Positions 23,201-34,673 of a DNA stretch of 64,000 bases are shown here, in pieces. The DNA is from Cryptomeria japonica. Its lineage: Eukaryota > Streptophyta > Pinopsida > Cupressales > Cupressaceae. How positions within the stretch are numbered: position 1 is the first letter of the stretch; each line of letters opens with the position of its first letter. The position numbers and the translations under genes were made by a program. The stretch is from NCBI RefSeq assembly GCF_030272615.1, contig NC_081411.1, positions 159,851,471-159,915,470 of the forward strand, given 5' to 3'. The notes under the pieces are model-generated. The model did not search any database, had not been told where the DNA came from, and was given only the letters and a program-made list of their open reading frames with translations.

Positions 23201-23545
23201 ATTCGGGATAAGAATTTTCTTATAGTTGCAGAAATACTTGAGAAAGAAACAGTCCGAGAAAGGGATATGCAGTTGGAGAATCGAAGGATCAAAATACAAA
23301 ACATTTTCTTTGCCATCTCAGAACCGGTCTTGAAGAGCCACCTGGCGAAAATATCGGAACTCCTTTCTATTAGGGGTGTCTTTCGAAAGCAACAACTAGA
23401 CTGAGAATTCACCTTTGCTCTTTGTGCAGATGACTTAGAAGGATTGGAATTCAAGGTCAACCTATTGCCACTTGTCACAATGGAGGAAGTGGACCGAATT
23501 GTGTCCAAGTTCAATGAATATCAAAAGAAAGGGATACAATCGTAA
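20201..23545 (+). pseudogene. LTR-internal ORF, copy A (decayed homologue of the copy B ORF)
   Basis: The translation aligns with the copy B protein from start to about two thirds of its length. Shared text includes KWxNIxDTxLG, GxFPPAxxCxELxIECAxHY, LLNRxxG, a FHMSSYIIY/FTMSSYIIY segment, WFIQFxKFTYIR, YPTxRxVLL, PxWLKERL and RDETxxRxxQIA. It is broken by stops near 20378, 20566, 20746, 21115, 21394, 21721 and 22333 and by at least two frameshifts. The middle (about 21560-22300) is acidic and low in structure; the last third is Lys/Glu-rich and probably helical. A 195-bp tandem duplication lies near the C-terminus. Function is unknown. It is inside the LTR, upstream of the LTR TATA box. Confidence 0.75.
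22917..23306 (+). repeat. 195-bp tandem duplication inside the LTR A ORF
   Basis: Two adjacent copies with a period of 195 bp, by eye identical throughout, each from TTCCACAGTTGTCTCTGG to AAATACAAAACATTTTC. The length is 65 codons, so the frame is kept. Each copy carries the same in-frame TAG. The identity shows a recent duplication, made after the stop had arisen. Confidence 0.9.
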
Positions 23546-23682
23546 AAAATAGCATCTTGCGACACTTTCTTTGTAATTGATCTTTGATATTATTTTGGGA
23601 AACTCTATCTAGGGTTGTATTATTTAGATCTCAGCCGTTGATCTTAGATCGATCTTGGCCATTCATTTTTCTTTCAAAACTC

Positions 23683-23690
23683 TATATAAA
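23683..23690 (+). promoter_or_regulatory. LTR promoter TATA box, copy A
   Basis: TATATAAA follows the conserved block with CTTGGCCATT seen before the TATA boxes of copies B, C and E. The upstream telo-box is reduced here to TCTAGGGTTG (about 23608). Confidence 0.65.
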
Positions 23691-24510
23691 CCACCATTCT
23701 CTCATTTCATTGTGTTGTGGAGAGATTTATGAAATTGTTGCGCAAAGCTATTTGAGTAATAAAATATTCATTATTAGTATTGTTTTGAAATCTTTTTTAT
23801 TGCTAAATGGTTGTATGGTTACATACTCCCTTCAACAATTAGATTAGATTTTCTTAAGTAATTTGTTTTCAAGTTATTAGATGAATGATATATCTGATAG
23901 TATTGATTGGTAAAATCTTGCTCATACTTTTGTTGGATGGATGATTTCCTTTCAATGTGCAAAGTTAGTCTGAGCTGTTTTTAATATGGATGTTTAACTT
24001 CTACTTGGAATGATATTTTTCAATTGTTGGTATTCTTCTTAAGTATGAAAATCTTAAGCATAACCTTAGAAGATTGCACCCGCTTTACGTAGTTGTCTGA
24101 GTGTGGCGAAACAGAGCATCGTTACTGGTTTCATCCAATCATTGCCGTCTCTTGAGTTCATAGGAATAGCTTAGGAGTAGCATAGGATCCCTAAACCCTT
24201 ATCCTTTTTTATATTTTTTCTTAGTCCTAAACCAGAAAATCCAAAAACATAGAGCATAAATTGTCAAATCTGCCTAAGTTCAACTCGTGAATGATACCAG
24301 TCGATAAGCGTAAGTCCCCCTTGAGATTTTCAACACACTACCCAAGCAGCTATCCCACTAAAGTCGCTCATTCGCACATATAGACCTTGGAGTCGCCTTG
24401 TGGTCTTCTCGCAATCTTGGCACAAGTAGTGATTTTGTTCAGGAGAGGATAGGATACCCTTGTGGTATTTTATTCTAAGTGTTCGGTAGATGATAAAACA
24501 TCCACCAATA

Positions 24511-26669
24511 GGGCCAAATATTCAATTAATTATTTGTGCCTATCCCAAGGTAGTGAAATAATAAATATTAAAGTGAAACATTTTAATGAACATTTAATAT
24601 GCTTTTTGAGGAAAATCAACCTCTTCTTAGAGACATAAATACTTCGCTTTGGGAATTGAGCCATTCATTCTATTGTGCATATTTTTCGTGAATTTTCTCT
24701 TCGAGAAGAAGCCAAGGGTTTCTGTCTTTAGCCAGCCATTGGAGAGCGAGAATTCTTCAGTGTTGCAGCCATTCTAAGGTGGTGAAATATCCAGTGAAAG
24801 TGGCATTCAAGAGAACTTCATACAGAGGTTCAATTTGAGCTAATTTGTGAAAATTCAAAGGGGTTTCAGGCAGATTTGAAGAAGTTTAATATTCTGATTG
24901 GAAAGCCAAATTAGAGCTGTGATTTGCAGATTGTTGGCAATCATTATCAGGCTGTGTTCTTCCATGTACCTGGCACCCTAGGGAATTGTGTGATTTTGGT
25001 GGAGGAGGAATTAAAAATTCTGAAATTAATTTGGAAGGGGTCGTGGGGTCTCAAGAAGGTTAGGCACAGCATTTGGAAGGCCTGAGGGAAGCGATTCAAG
25101 GAGAATCGAATCAGTATTCTTCTGCTACTGAATCATACAAGGTTCTTTGTCTGGCATTGTAGTTGCTTTTTGAGGTGTCAATCAAGTAGAAATTGATATG
25201 TTGATTTGGTTGACAAATAAGCATTGTAATTTCTGATATTTACTTGTATTCAAGCTGAATTACTTTATTTCCAGAATTGTAAGCTTTTCATTTGCATTTA
25301 CTTAATTGCATGCCATAATTCAAAAACCAAATAAAATACAAAATTCTGAAAAAATCAAACAAATTCAGTAGTGTGTCATCAAAGTTCATAGATTATCACA
25401 GTTTGGAGGACTTAGGGTCTTTTGATGCAATCCGAAATTTGTGGTTGGTCTTAAATGAATTAAATCAACCAATTCCATGGTTCCACAAGACAATTCTTTC
25501 AACATTTCACAAAACCCTCGTTTTAAGTCATTTTAGGCATGCTCAAGGAGGGTTTATTGAAACTCAATGCTCCCGATCCTAACTCACCTTAACAACACTC
25601 CAAATACATTACAATATGTTTGCACAACCTCACCAAACAGTCCCCACACCATTCCATCCATGAATGCATCAATTAATATTTCAAAAATCAGACTTTTGAC
25701 TGATTTTACCAGTCTGAGACATTAAATTCTGACCTAGGGCATCACAAAAACCCATCCAAACTTTAAGATTGAAAACTAAGGCTTTGGAATCTGAGAGTAT
25801 ACCTTAAAAAAAAACCATTTCACTCCATTTGGGCCTTATCCACCGCAGGGAATGAAAGTTATAGAATTTTTATGCTCGCTGTTTACCCTTACATGGGATT
25901 TTGACAGTTTTTCGTAAAAACCTCATAAAATGCTCGATACTTGGTGAAATTCTCTGAAACCAATGCCAAATGAAAGGTAACTCTCTCCTCTATCTAACCA
26001 TATAAGATTTAGTTCATTTTGAGGCCACACGTGCACGTACAGTTCACTGCAACACGACTGTTACCAGAAAATCTGGAAATTACAATCATTAAAATGGTCA
26101 TAACTTTCATAATACTTAATAAAAATCAAATGAAACAAAAGGCAAATGATAGATAATACAATGCTCTATCGTCTACAATCAAGTGCAGGTCGAAATAGCA
26201 TCATACAAAGTCATATAATTCGCTGCTACAGTTGCAGGAATCCTCAAAACATAGAACAGTCAGAAATGTATTTAGTCTTTCTTCACAAAACCATACAAAA
26301 CTGAGCCCCCGTCTTTAGATTCGACCTTACATTGCTTTATAAGCCTCTTACAACCCTCTATGCCAGTTACAACTAAATTTCAAATTCCCATGACCGTTAG
26401 ACTTCCTCCTTTCACAAAATGACTTCAACTTCTTCTTGTAATTTTGCAACTTTTGCCTTTGTGTAACAAAATGACATTTTTTTGCAAATTGAGTTAATTG
26501 ACCTTCTAGAAACCTAGTGACTCAATTACATTTGAAATAGTCCAAGCATGACCTTTTTTCATGCACTTCATGACGAAAATTCAAATTTTACAATATTGCC
26601 TTTTGGAGGCATAAAATACACAAGGTGCTCCTGCACCATATTTATAGATTTGGTGAAAGTTTTCATTCA
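24511..26669. other. Flank between LTR copies A and B, no gene seen
   Basis: This is AT-rich sequence without a convincing frame; the longest open stretch (25373-25582) has no recognisable motif. Composition and leader-like text around 24640-24800 suggest older LTR remnants, but I cannot set boundaries. Confidence 0.4.
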
Positions 26670-26822
26670 GCAATATAATGGATAAAAACATTAAAAATTA
26701 TTCAGTTAAAGTTTGGTACATCTTAGGTTGGAGCCTCTTACTCAAGAGATTGGAGTCTCTTGTTGAGTTGGTGGTTAGTGGAGGGGATTGGATTCTCCTG
26801 TGAGTTGGAGCCTACAAAGTTG
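26670..26822 (+). repeat. Copia-like LTR remnant, left part (split by LTR B)
   Basis: A GAGTTGG/TGGAGCCT-rich stretch leads up to the insertion site. It continues on the other side of LTR B at 34143 after the AGTTG duplication, where the text TTTTTTCCCAAGGGTTTCCA near 34171 is typical of Ty1/Copia LTR ends in plants. Confidence 0.4.
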
Positions 26823-27686
26823 TGTTGACGTGTATTTTGTACACAATCATACACAGAATAAAATACCCAAGGGTACCTTATCCTCTCTTGAATAAAGCCT
26901 TTGATTGCTGAAGATGTCGCAAAAAAGGATCAATCAGGGTGACTCCAATGTTCTTTTATGTAGGGTCTTTACATGTGGATAAGCACCAGTGGTCGTTGTG
27001 ATTGCTGTTTCATCAAGGGGCCTTACGTATCCGAATTGCAGGAACAAGATTTCTCTAAACTAACAATGTTCTCAAAAAAAATCAAAAGGGTAAAGTTTGC
27101 AAGGGATGAATTCTAATCTAATCCTAAGAATGACTCAATGCGGGCAGGACTTGGTAAGATTCTACCAACTTCAATATTGCCATAAAATAACAACTCAACT
27201 GAAATTGATGCGATCTTTTAAGGTAATAAATGATCTTTCAATTCATCAAGGATCATAGACACTACCACAAAGGCACATATCCAAAGTTCAATGACGATTG
27301 AAGGTTTAGGTGATTCAAGTTTCTCCAGTTGACCATGCAAGGCGTTCCTACAATCAGCAAGAAGCTAGTGGTTTGGAACGTGAATCTCACCAAAGATCAA
27401 GCCCAACACTTAGTCCTTCAAACTTAAATACTACTTCGGTTGAGAATGATTCAAGAAAACAAACAACCATGAAGATAGCCACAAGAATTGCAATGAAACA
27501 CCATAACGTCAATATTTTATTGATCTCAAGGCCAAAATAGACAACAATTGCTTGAAATTCCTTCTTCAAAGCTCAATCTTGCTACAAATACTTTCTTCTC
27601 TCAAAAGCTCTAAACTTCTAACTATTTCTTATTGCTCTCTCTCTATAATTTCTAATATCTAATGACAAAATGAAAAGGAGTGAGGG

Positions 27687-27694
27687 TATATATA
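27687..27694 (-). promoter_or_regulatory. LTR promoter TATA box, copy B
   Basis: GCTATATATACC on the minus strand, about 65 bp downstream of the double telo-box at 27760-27777 and preceded by the conserved CTTGGCCATTGATCTTC block. Confidence 0.7.
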
Positions 27695-27759
27695 GCATCC
27701 TCAATTACAATGAACGGCTCAAATCAAAAAGAAGATCAATGGCCAAGATTATGACACCT

Positions 27760-27777
27760 AAACCCTAATTAGGGTTT
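27760..27777. promoter_or_regulatory. Palindromic double telo-box, copy B
   Basis: AAACCCTAATTAGGGTTT is a perfect 18-bp palindrome made of two plant telo-boxes (AAACCCTAA) head to head. The same 18 bp stands at the same place in C, D and E. Confidence 0.85.
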
Positions 27778-28029
27778 ATTACAAATAGTCCCTTTTTTAT
27801 TGAACAGTATTAAATGCATAGCCAAATATTTAATTTGGCACAAAAATCTAGGAGACATAGACCAATGACAATTAAGGTGCCACATCATCTATAACAACCT
27901 TTCTTCTAGAATCTTATTTCCTTTCCAATGCTCCTTCTTAGCATATGCAATGAATCTAGACACGATTCCTTCGATTTCAGCAATTGGAATCTTGAGAAGA
28001 TTCCTCATTCGTTCCTCCAAGTGGATGAC

Positions 28030-31000
28030 CTAATTGAAAGCCTTGAGAAGAGCAGTGTCCCATCCAGGTTCAAGTTCTTTGATTTTCTCAATCAGGAGCA
28101 TGGTAGCAAACATCTGATCCCGTTGCTCATCTGTAATAACATTCTTATCTTTGCAAAAGATGACCTTGACTCTTTCTTCTAATTCTTGCAAATCCACATC
28201 TGTCTCAACCTCGATCCTTCTGCCAAGAATAGTACACAATAATTCAAACACCTTGTCCTGGATCGGATGGATAATCTCTTCAACTTGATTGCATTTGTTA
28301 CTGATATCCTCAAAAAGAACTTCCTTCATCTGGAGTAAAGTTGACCATTGGAGTAAACTATGAGGTCCTCCATCCATTATCTTTTCTTGTGCTAGGATCT
28401 TCCTTGATGTTTGTCTGATTACTTGCAGAACAGGAATGATAACATCTTTAGTATGAGCAAAGGCGGCCACTATTATCATTAGGTTGTGGATGATCTCAAG
28501 AACTTGGATAGCTTTGTGAATGGTCTGCATCATTCTTGTTGCAAATTCAATGGCAACTGTATGAGATTTGTCAATCCAAGAGCTCATGAGCTGGACCAAA
28601 CTCTTGACCCTCTCTGCCTCACCAACTGATTCGATAGGAAGTGCCTGCACAGGAGATACCGCTGGATTCTGACGTCCTAAAGGCTGATTGAGATGGCTAA
28701 AGTAGCCTCTCCATGCACCTCTCTCTCTCTCAAGCTTTCTATTTTTCTCCATTTCTTCCCTAAGCTTGTCTTTTAGCGCTTCAAACGAATCGGTTGCCTC
28801 ATCCAACGTTTGCTCGGCTGTGAGTGGACCAAGCTCAAATGTCTCTACATCATATTCCTCTGCGAGGATCTCACCTTCATACTTGTCCATTGCTGGTGTA
28901 GCTATCTGCAATTTCCTGGATCCTGTTTCGTCTCTGATCATCTTGGACATCTTAGTGGCCTTCCTCTTTTCTGTCACTTCCTGAGAATTTCCAACAAGGC
29001 TTTCTAAATCAATCACATTATCTTCGTCCTCAATCACAATCACCCTTGTTAGTCTCTCCTTTAACCAATCCGGAATGGCAGATCTTGTTTCTCTAACCTG
29101 TATCTCCTTAGGCAATGTTTCTTCTTCTCTGAGAGGAGATGTCACTTCGTCATCATTCTTGTCTTCATGTAGCTCATTGACTTGGAGAGATCGACTTGAT
29201 GAACGTTGAGGTGCCTGTCCTTCCTCATGTTTATTGTTCTGTACCATTGATTCCATAGATTCCTCCATTTCAAGTGTCCTCTTCTCTTGTCGAGAAGATG
29301 TGCCGGATGAACAATCTCGATTGGCCTCTGGCTTCTTCTTGGAGGATTCTCTTTTCTCAGGTCTCTCTTTCCTCTTCGAGCCTCTAGGATGAGGATTACC
29401 CTCACTTACGCTTCGAAGGTTGCCTTCGCTCGTGCTTCTGGGATGAGGATTGCCTTCACTTACACTTGCTCCTCCTTCTCCTGGTCTTTCCTCCAAAGTA
29501 AAAGTCATAGATATGCCCTGCTCTCTCAACTTTTGATGTTGCACATCAACCCATCTGCGAGTACAAGACAAAACTGGAGCCATCAAAGCATCTAGATCCA
29601 AAATCTTAGGTTCATTCCAATCTATCCTCACTGCTTTGTTTTCTCGGTCATATGATGATTGGAGATGTCTGCCACTGTCCTGAGCTTGGTCGACCACTCT
29701 GTAAATCTTGCATTTCCTGATGAAGTCTAAAGGCAATCTGGAATGCATCTTTCTTTTCACTTCAAAATCATCTGAGAGGTTCATCCAAAAGTCTTCCACC
29801 TGAGGTTCATGTTTGTATTTCCTACCGACTGTTTCCTCTATATACCCATAAGGATTAAAACTCTCTCTCAAGGCGAAGAATGAAAATGAATATAAGGCCA
29901 ACTCCTTCTCTGCATCATCCATGGCTGGAACATTAGGACATATCTTAACTGAATTTCCTAGTATGATAGGCACAGGAACTCCATTTCCATGCCTATGTCT
30001 GAATGCCTTCGCATAAGCTGCCAACTGTCTAGTTACCTCAAGTAACACAATTCTATCTGTCGGATATCTGGGCAACATGTAGGGAGGTGAAGGACATCCA
30101 TGAACTCTAATATAAGTAAATTTCTGGAATTGGATGAACCAAGCACCATACCTCTTTACAAGCTCTTGTGCGTCTTGAGATAGCCGATTGTGAATCCCGC
30201 CCTACAATGTCCTGGTGATGTTCATCGTGAAGGTATCATTGACTAACTTGTAGTCACTTCCTGGCGGATGATGCAAATGAACATAGGAATCACAAACTTT
30301 GACTTCCCCGGGCCCTCTTCTGATCACTCCTCTGTGAGGTAATCCTGCATATTCAAAACTCCTGATCAAGGCATATATGATGTATGAACTCATGTGGAAA
30401 GACTTGGTAGCCTTCAATCTTCTTAACTGCATGTCCAAGCAATGGCTAATCATTCTAGCCCAATGAATTGTTCCTTTTCCTTGAACTATTACTGGGATGA
30501 AGTAGAACATCCACTTCTCAAAATAGAAGGCTTGAGGAGCTCCTGTGACTCGGTTGAGCAATGTTATCAAATCTCTGTACTCCTCCTGGAAGTCGATCCT
30601 ATGTGGTGTGTTTGGAATCTTGCTCAGGCGAGGACGACTCTTGAGTAACCAATTCTTGTTGATGATGCTCAAGCAAGTGTCTGGATCATCTTCGTACATG
30701 GACCTGGCTCCTTCTAAGCTTTTATAGATCATATCTCTATGCTCCGGAAGATGGAGAGCCTCACTTATAGCCTCCTCTGAAAGGTAAGCCAAAGTGTTTC
30801 CTTCTTTGGACACGATCGATATGGATTGTGGGTCATAATGGCGAGCACACTCGATCATCAACTCATGGCACTGGATTGCTGGAGGGAAGCCGGCCGCCTT
30901 AATAATGCCACTTTCGATTATTCTTCTTGCGACAGGTGATGGTTTGCCAATGTAAGGGACCTCTCGAAACTTCCTCACACTGAAGTTTCCCAAGTTGGTA

Positions 31001-31113
31001 TCTCCAATGTTGCTCCACTTCGACACGATCTTGGTCTCCAATTCTTCATTCTTTTGATCTTCCTTCATGAGAGCTGGACGACTGGTGGATGCTCCTGCCT
31101 TTGGGGTCGCCAT
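28030..31113 (-). pseudogene. LTR-internal ORF, copy B (about 1,027 codons, one nonsense codon)
   Basis: It reads from ATG at 31113 to the stop at 28030-28032 in one frame, interrupted by a single TAG at 30202-30204 in ITRTL/GGIHN; copy A has a sense codon (His) there. The start is chosen because a splice acceptor (GTGGTGTAG) lies eight bases upstream and copy A has its ATG at the same place. Residues 1 to about 440 look globular (GNFSVRKFREVPYIG; IIESGIIKAAGFPPA; WARMISHCLD; FHMSSYIIYALIRSFEYAGL; YGAWFIQFQKFTYIR). About 500-700 is charged and disordered with SEGNPHPR repeats. The remainder is Lys/Glu-rich and helical (LKDKLREEMEKNRKLERE). No catalytic motif is visible. The head has a loose likeness to plant transposon accessory domains (a short ALHLP-type strand, a W.RMI helix, then a long helix before SSYIIYALI). 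This is a weak guess. Confidence 0.8.
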
Positions 31114-31590
31114 CGTAACACCTACACCACATTTCATAATGAGTAATGGATTTTGCAATATAGAAATATAGACTAGATTAAAGATTGAATTTAGGAAACT
31201 TCATGATAAATCCTTGAATTATCATTTCCTAAATATAACGATGCAATTTGGAATTCAAGATTCAAAATTCAAAATTCAAGATTGAGGCTAGGACGATTCA
31301 AAATTCAAAATTTGGACGTGAGCTTCTTCTAGCAAATGCGCCTCCTTCATCAACTTCACCACCTTGGGTCTTCAACGCCTTGAGGGAAACTCGCTCCACC
31401 TCTAACCTCTAACAAAGTTCGCACTCTTCCTTGGATTGAAATTTCGCTCCTCTCCTTGGATCAAAATTCGCACTCCCTTGGATCAAAATTCGCACTCCTT
31501 TGCATGAAATTTCGCTCCTTCTATTGCTTCTCCAAATCGCATGTAAACAATGATTGAACGATGGATTAAAATGTTTCAAAGTACCTCCCA

Positions 31591-31596
31591 TATATA
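31591..31596 (-). promoter_or_regulatory. Internal TATA box for the LTR B ORF
   Basis: CGCCTATATATGGGAGG on the minus strand lies about 480 bp upstream of the ORF start. The corresponding TATA box of copy A is about 395 bp upstream of its ORF. The stretch between has no long frame and ends in a splice acceptor in both copies. Confidence 0.5.
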
Positions 31597-31937
31597 GGCG
31601 CTTACCTCTTTATTCCCACATAGGCCGACTTTTGGAAATAAGGCCAAAAATAAACAAAATTTAAATAAAAAGGAAGCCGACTTTTATAAAAATATAAAAA
31701 TATAACCCCAAGCACTCTCCCTTTTTATTTAATTTAATAATTAATTAATTAAATGCCTTTGTAATTAAATTTCGATTTTTAAAAAAGGCTTAATTCAATT
31801 ATTAAATGCTTTATGCGAACTCATTAAATGCCAATTTTAATTAAAAATATTTCAAAGTTTTATAGAATTTAGCACTTAATGCAATTCAAAAAATGTTGGC
31901 GCCTAAACATGGGAGGAATTTGGGACATTGATCAATA

Positions 31938-33715
31938 TCGCTCTGGTCCCTGGGAGAGGGACAGGAGCGCCCATGCATTTTGGTCCTCCATCTTTCATTT
32001 TTTACGTCTGAAACTTCATCCTTTACGTCCAAAATGGAGTTCTCGCTTGACATTTTGAGTTTAATCTATTCCATCTTTGGAATGAATGCTTTTTAAACCA
32101 TTTTCGCCCTGGTCCCTTGGTGAGGGACAGGAGCGATTTTTGCTTTTCTTCCTTGGCCCTTGTCTTTTAAATCGTCAAATCAACTTGCGAGGTAAGGAAT
32201 GATCATCCTTGTTTGTTCTACGCATATTTAACTCGTCCTTTGTAAAGCAAACCTGATATTCTGGAGATTTTCGCCCTGGTCCCTTGGTGAGGGACAGGAG
32301 CGAACTTTACTTCTTGCTTTTGGTCTTCATTTTCCAAATTGCCAAATCGAGTTGTGAGGGCAATTGATGATCTTCCTTGTTTGCTTTATGCATGCCAAAC
32401 TTGTTTCTTCAATACCAAATGAGTTTTCTAAGGATATTCGCCCTGGTCCTTCAGTGAAAGAGAGGAGCGAATTTTACACTTGAGCTCAAAATTGTCGATT
32501 CTTGAGGTTAATTTCTTGTTCTTCGTCCTTCGAAAATCATTTTTGACCTTGTGTAACCTTGCCTTGACGTAGTTTTTGAAGGGAATGATTGATTATATAG
32601 AAATCGCCCTGGTCCTCCAGTGAAGGACAGGAGCGATCCTGCATTTATGGCACAAATCCTTAATCATATCAATATCTAATGATCCTCAAGGCGTAAAACA
32701 TTGTCCCTTATTCCATGTTGAGTCTTGCAAATGAAAGTGGCACTCCAAAACGTTAGGTATTTAAGCAAATTTAAAGATTTCGCTCTGGTCCTTGGGAGAG
32801 GGACAGGAGCGCCTTGGGCAATTCCATCAAGTTCTCGGGGTTATTTACAACTTCGTTCTTCTTTGAGACATTCCAAATATCATTACCATCATATGCCTTA
32901 GCCTGGATTCAACCAAATTTGGAAGGGAATGCTAGATAATGCATATTTCGCCCTGGTCCCTGGGTAAGGGACAGGAGCGCTTTGGCCAATATAGGCTTCA
33001 CTTGTGTTTCGCCAACTTTCAAAATCATCTTCGACGGATTGGTTGGGTCTTCTTTCCTTCATCTCAAGCTTGAAATTCGCTTTTCCTTGGCCAAGAACTT
33101 GTCCTTTGAGAAAATCGCTTTGGTCCCTGAGTGAGGGACAGGAGCTACCTTTAAAATCGCTCTGGTCCCTTGGAGAGGGACAGGAGCGCCTAGGCAATTT
33201 TGGGTTGATTTTCAATTTCGTAGACGGCTTAAGTTATATTCAATGAACAAAGCATTCCTCTCCTGACCTCCTCAAATCGCAAAATCACTTAAATCTTGCA
33301 AGGACAATGTAATTTCGAAAATCAAGCTCCGGTCCTTCAGGGAGGGACAGGAGCGATTTTTGTCTTAAAGGTCAAATTTTCAACCCTTCATTGCCAACGA
33401 CTAAGTCTGGGTGCTCCATCATGTTGATTTCATCTCTTATTGCGTCCTTGATGCTTCGATTTGATCAACTAAAGCCAAAAATGATCTGAGTAAGCCATTT
33501 CGCCCTGGTCCCTCAGTGGAGGACAGGAGCGATTTGGCCTTAAACCTTAAAAGCTTGTCATATTTGAGTCTCAAAAATCTTCAAAATCTTCAATTCATGT
33601 TCGATTGTATCTCCTGGCGACCCTGCACAAAACAAATAAAACAAGTCAATAAGCAAGATACATAAAATATCAATTTCGCCCTGGTCCCTGGGAGAGGGAC
33701 AGGAGCGATTTTACC
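31938..33715 (-). repeat. Nested inverted-repeat (hairpin) array of LTR B, 12 units
   Basis: Each unit, read on the minus strand, has an outer stem TTTCGCTC/G(A or G)GCGAAA, a CT/CA mismatch step, an inner stem GTCCCT/AGGGAC and a loop of about four bases. The GGTCC anchor lies at 31945, 32111, 32278, 32445, 32611, 32787, 32955, 33122, 33164, 33331, 33507 and 33683. Spacings are 166, 167, 167, 166, 176, 168, 167, 42, 167, 176 and 176 bp. The sequence between units is poorly conserved. Confidence 0.9.
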
Positions 33716-34094
33716 TCTATAGGCCAAAGTATCCAAAATTAAGGCTTTCAGTCACTTCACAAGGCATAATTAGGTTATCTCCAAGGCCAGGGGTCAATTA
33801 TCAAACCTTCCAAAATTTGGTCAAAATTCGCCCGGACAAAATTGCACAACTCCATCATTAACACTTAGGTAAAATTTGAACTTGCCCTCAAAATCCTGAC
33901 TGGACCTAGACAGACTCATCTTATTTGAAAATTGCAATCTACGCGAGGATGCTCAATAATCTTTCAAAATTGGACTGGACTTCGGCTTGAAAACATCAAA
34001 AAGGAAACCCTAAGGCTTAACCCTAGTCCAGACGACTCACTCACTTACCCAAAATCCTAAAAGCAGAGAGAAGAACAGGCAAAACCGAGCAAAA

Positions 34095-34132
34095 AGAAGG
34101 GGTCCCCATTCTAATGGGGCGATGTGTGAAAT
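34095..34132 (-). promoter_or_regulatory. Conserved 5' terminal hairpin, copy B
   Basis: CCCCATT and AATGGGG form a seven-base stem around a two-base loop just inside the LTR start. The loop differs from C, D and E (GCA) while the stem is kept. Confidence 0.7.
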
Positions 34133-34142
34133 GGTCACAACA

Positions 34143-34408
34143 AGTTGTAAGAAGCAATATTTTGCTGTGGTTTTTTCCCAAGGGTTTCCATATAAAATTG
34201 TGTGTGCATCTTGTCTTTTTTTGTTAGATCTTAATTTTGTGAATGCTTTGTTCTTTGCTTTAAGATTGCTAAAATTATAAATTGAAAAAGTTGGTCTTGT
34301 TCTGATTCAGTCCCGCTCTAAGTATAAGTGTTCGTTTGTTTTCTTCACATCTTTTACTACAAAAGCTAGAAGCTGATGTGTAATTGTTTTATTATGAACC
34401 TTGGTATT
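34143..34408 (+). repeat. Copia-like LTR remnant, middle part, between LTR copies B and C
   Basis: It begins with the AGTTG duplication of B and ends with the GTATT duplication of C. The text TTTTTTCCCAAGGGTTTCCA and a nearby TATAAAATTGTGTG resemble plant Copia LTRs. No coding frame. Confidence 0.4.
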
Positions 34409-34673
34409 TGTTGTGACGTATTCACACATCGCCCCATTGCAAATGGGGACCCCTGCATTTTTTGCCTTCTGGGGTTTGTTTTCCAGGTCTTTTAGGGTTT
34501 TGTTTGTTAGTCTTTGCAGAATGAGTGTCACCAAGGGGATCACTGGATAGTAGGCTTTGCTTAAGTCAGGGAGTGGTTGATCAACTTCGGCTAAGATATG
34601 GAAGGAATAAATCAAGGATCTAGCCTAGGACAAAGTCAAGCCAGTTTGAGGGTGAATTGAGCCTAGGATGAGA

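Larger units (their letters stand above)
15186..24510 (+). mobile_element. Giant LTR, copy A (about 9.3 kb)
   Basis: It starts TGTTGTGACC and shares the terminal hairpin block (TTCACACATCGCCCCAT, then ATGGGGACCCC) with copies B-E. Its right end (GGTAGATGATAAAACA, then CACCAATA) matches the end of copy D (the same block, then CACCAACA). In order it contains telo-box repeats, arrays, a LINE tail, an internal TATA box, a decayed ORF of about 1,100 codons and the LTR TATA box at 23683. No second start or end is present, so it is a single LTR unit. The flanking bases CTGCC and GGGCC do not form a clean duplication and the last CA is TA, so its history is less certain than for B-D. Confidence 0.75.
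26823..34142 (-). mobile_element. Giant solo LTR, copy B (7,320 bp)
   Basis: On the minus strand it starts TGTTGTGACC (ending at plus position 34142) and ends CGTCAACA (plus 26823-26830). It is flanked by a perfect 5-bp duplication, AGTTG at 26818-26822 and 34143-34147. Only one start and one end exist, so by structure it is a solo LTR. In its own direction it carries the terminal hairpin, a 12-unit hairpin array, a TATA box, an ORF of about 1,030 codons, a palindromic telo-box, the LTR TATA box and about 860 bp of downstream sequence. It interrupts a Copia-like LTR. Confidence 0.9.

Noticed and set aside
22862-23514. Minus-strand frames with a repeated 65-residue block
   Set aside because: They are antisense to the LTR A ORF; the repeat is the 195-bp duplication read backwards.
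14087-24510. Reading 15186-24510 as the 3' LTR of a full element whose internal region ends at 15185
   Set aside because: There is no polypurine tract before 15186, and the upstream ORF stays open into the LTR, which fits an insertion better.
26823-34142. Reading LTR B as a complete non-autonomous element with its own short LTRs
   Set aside because: No sequence of its left end recurs at its right end; the start and end motifs occur once each and the 5-bp duplication is exact.
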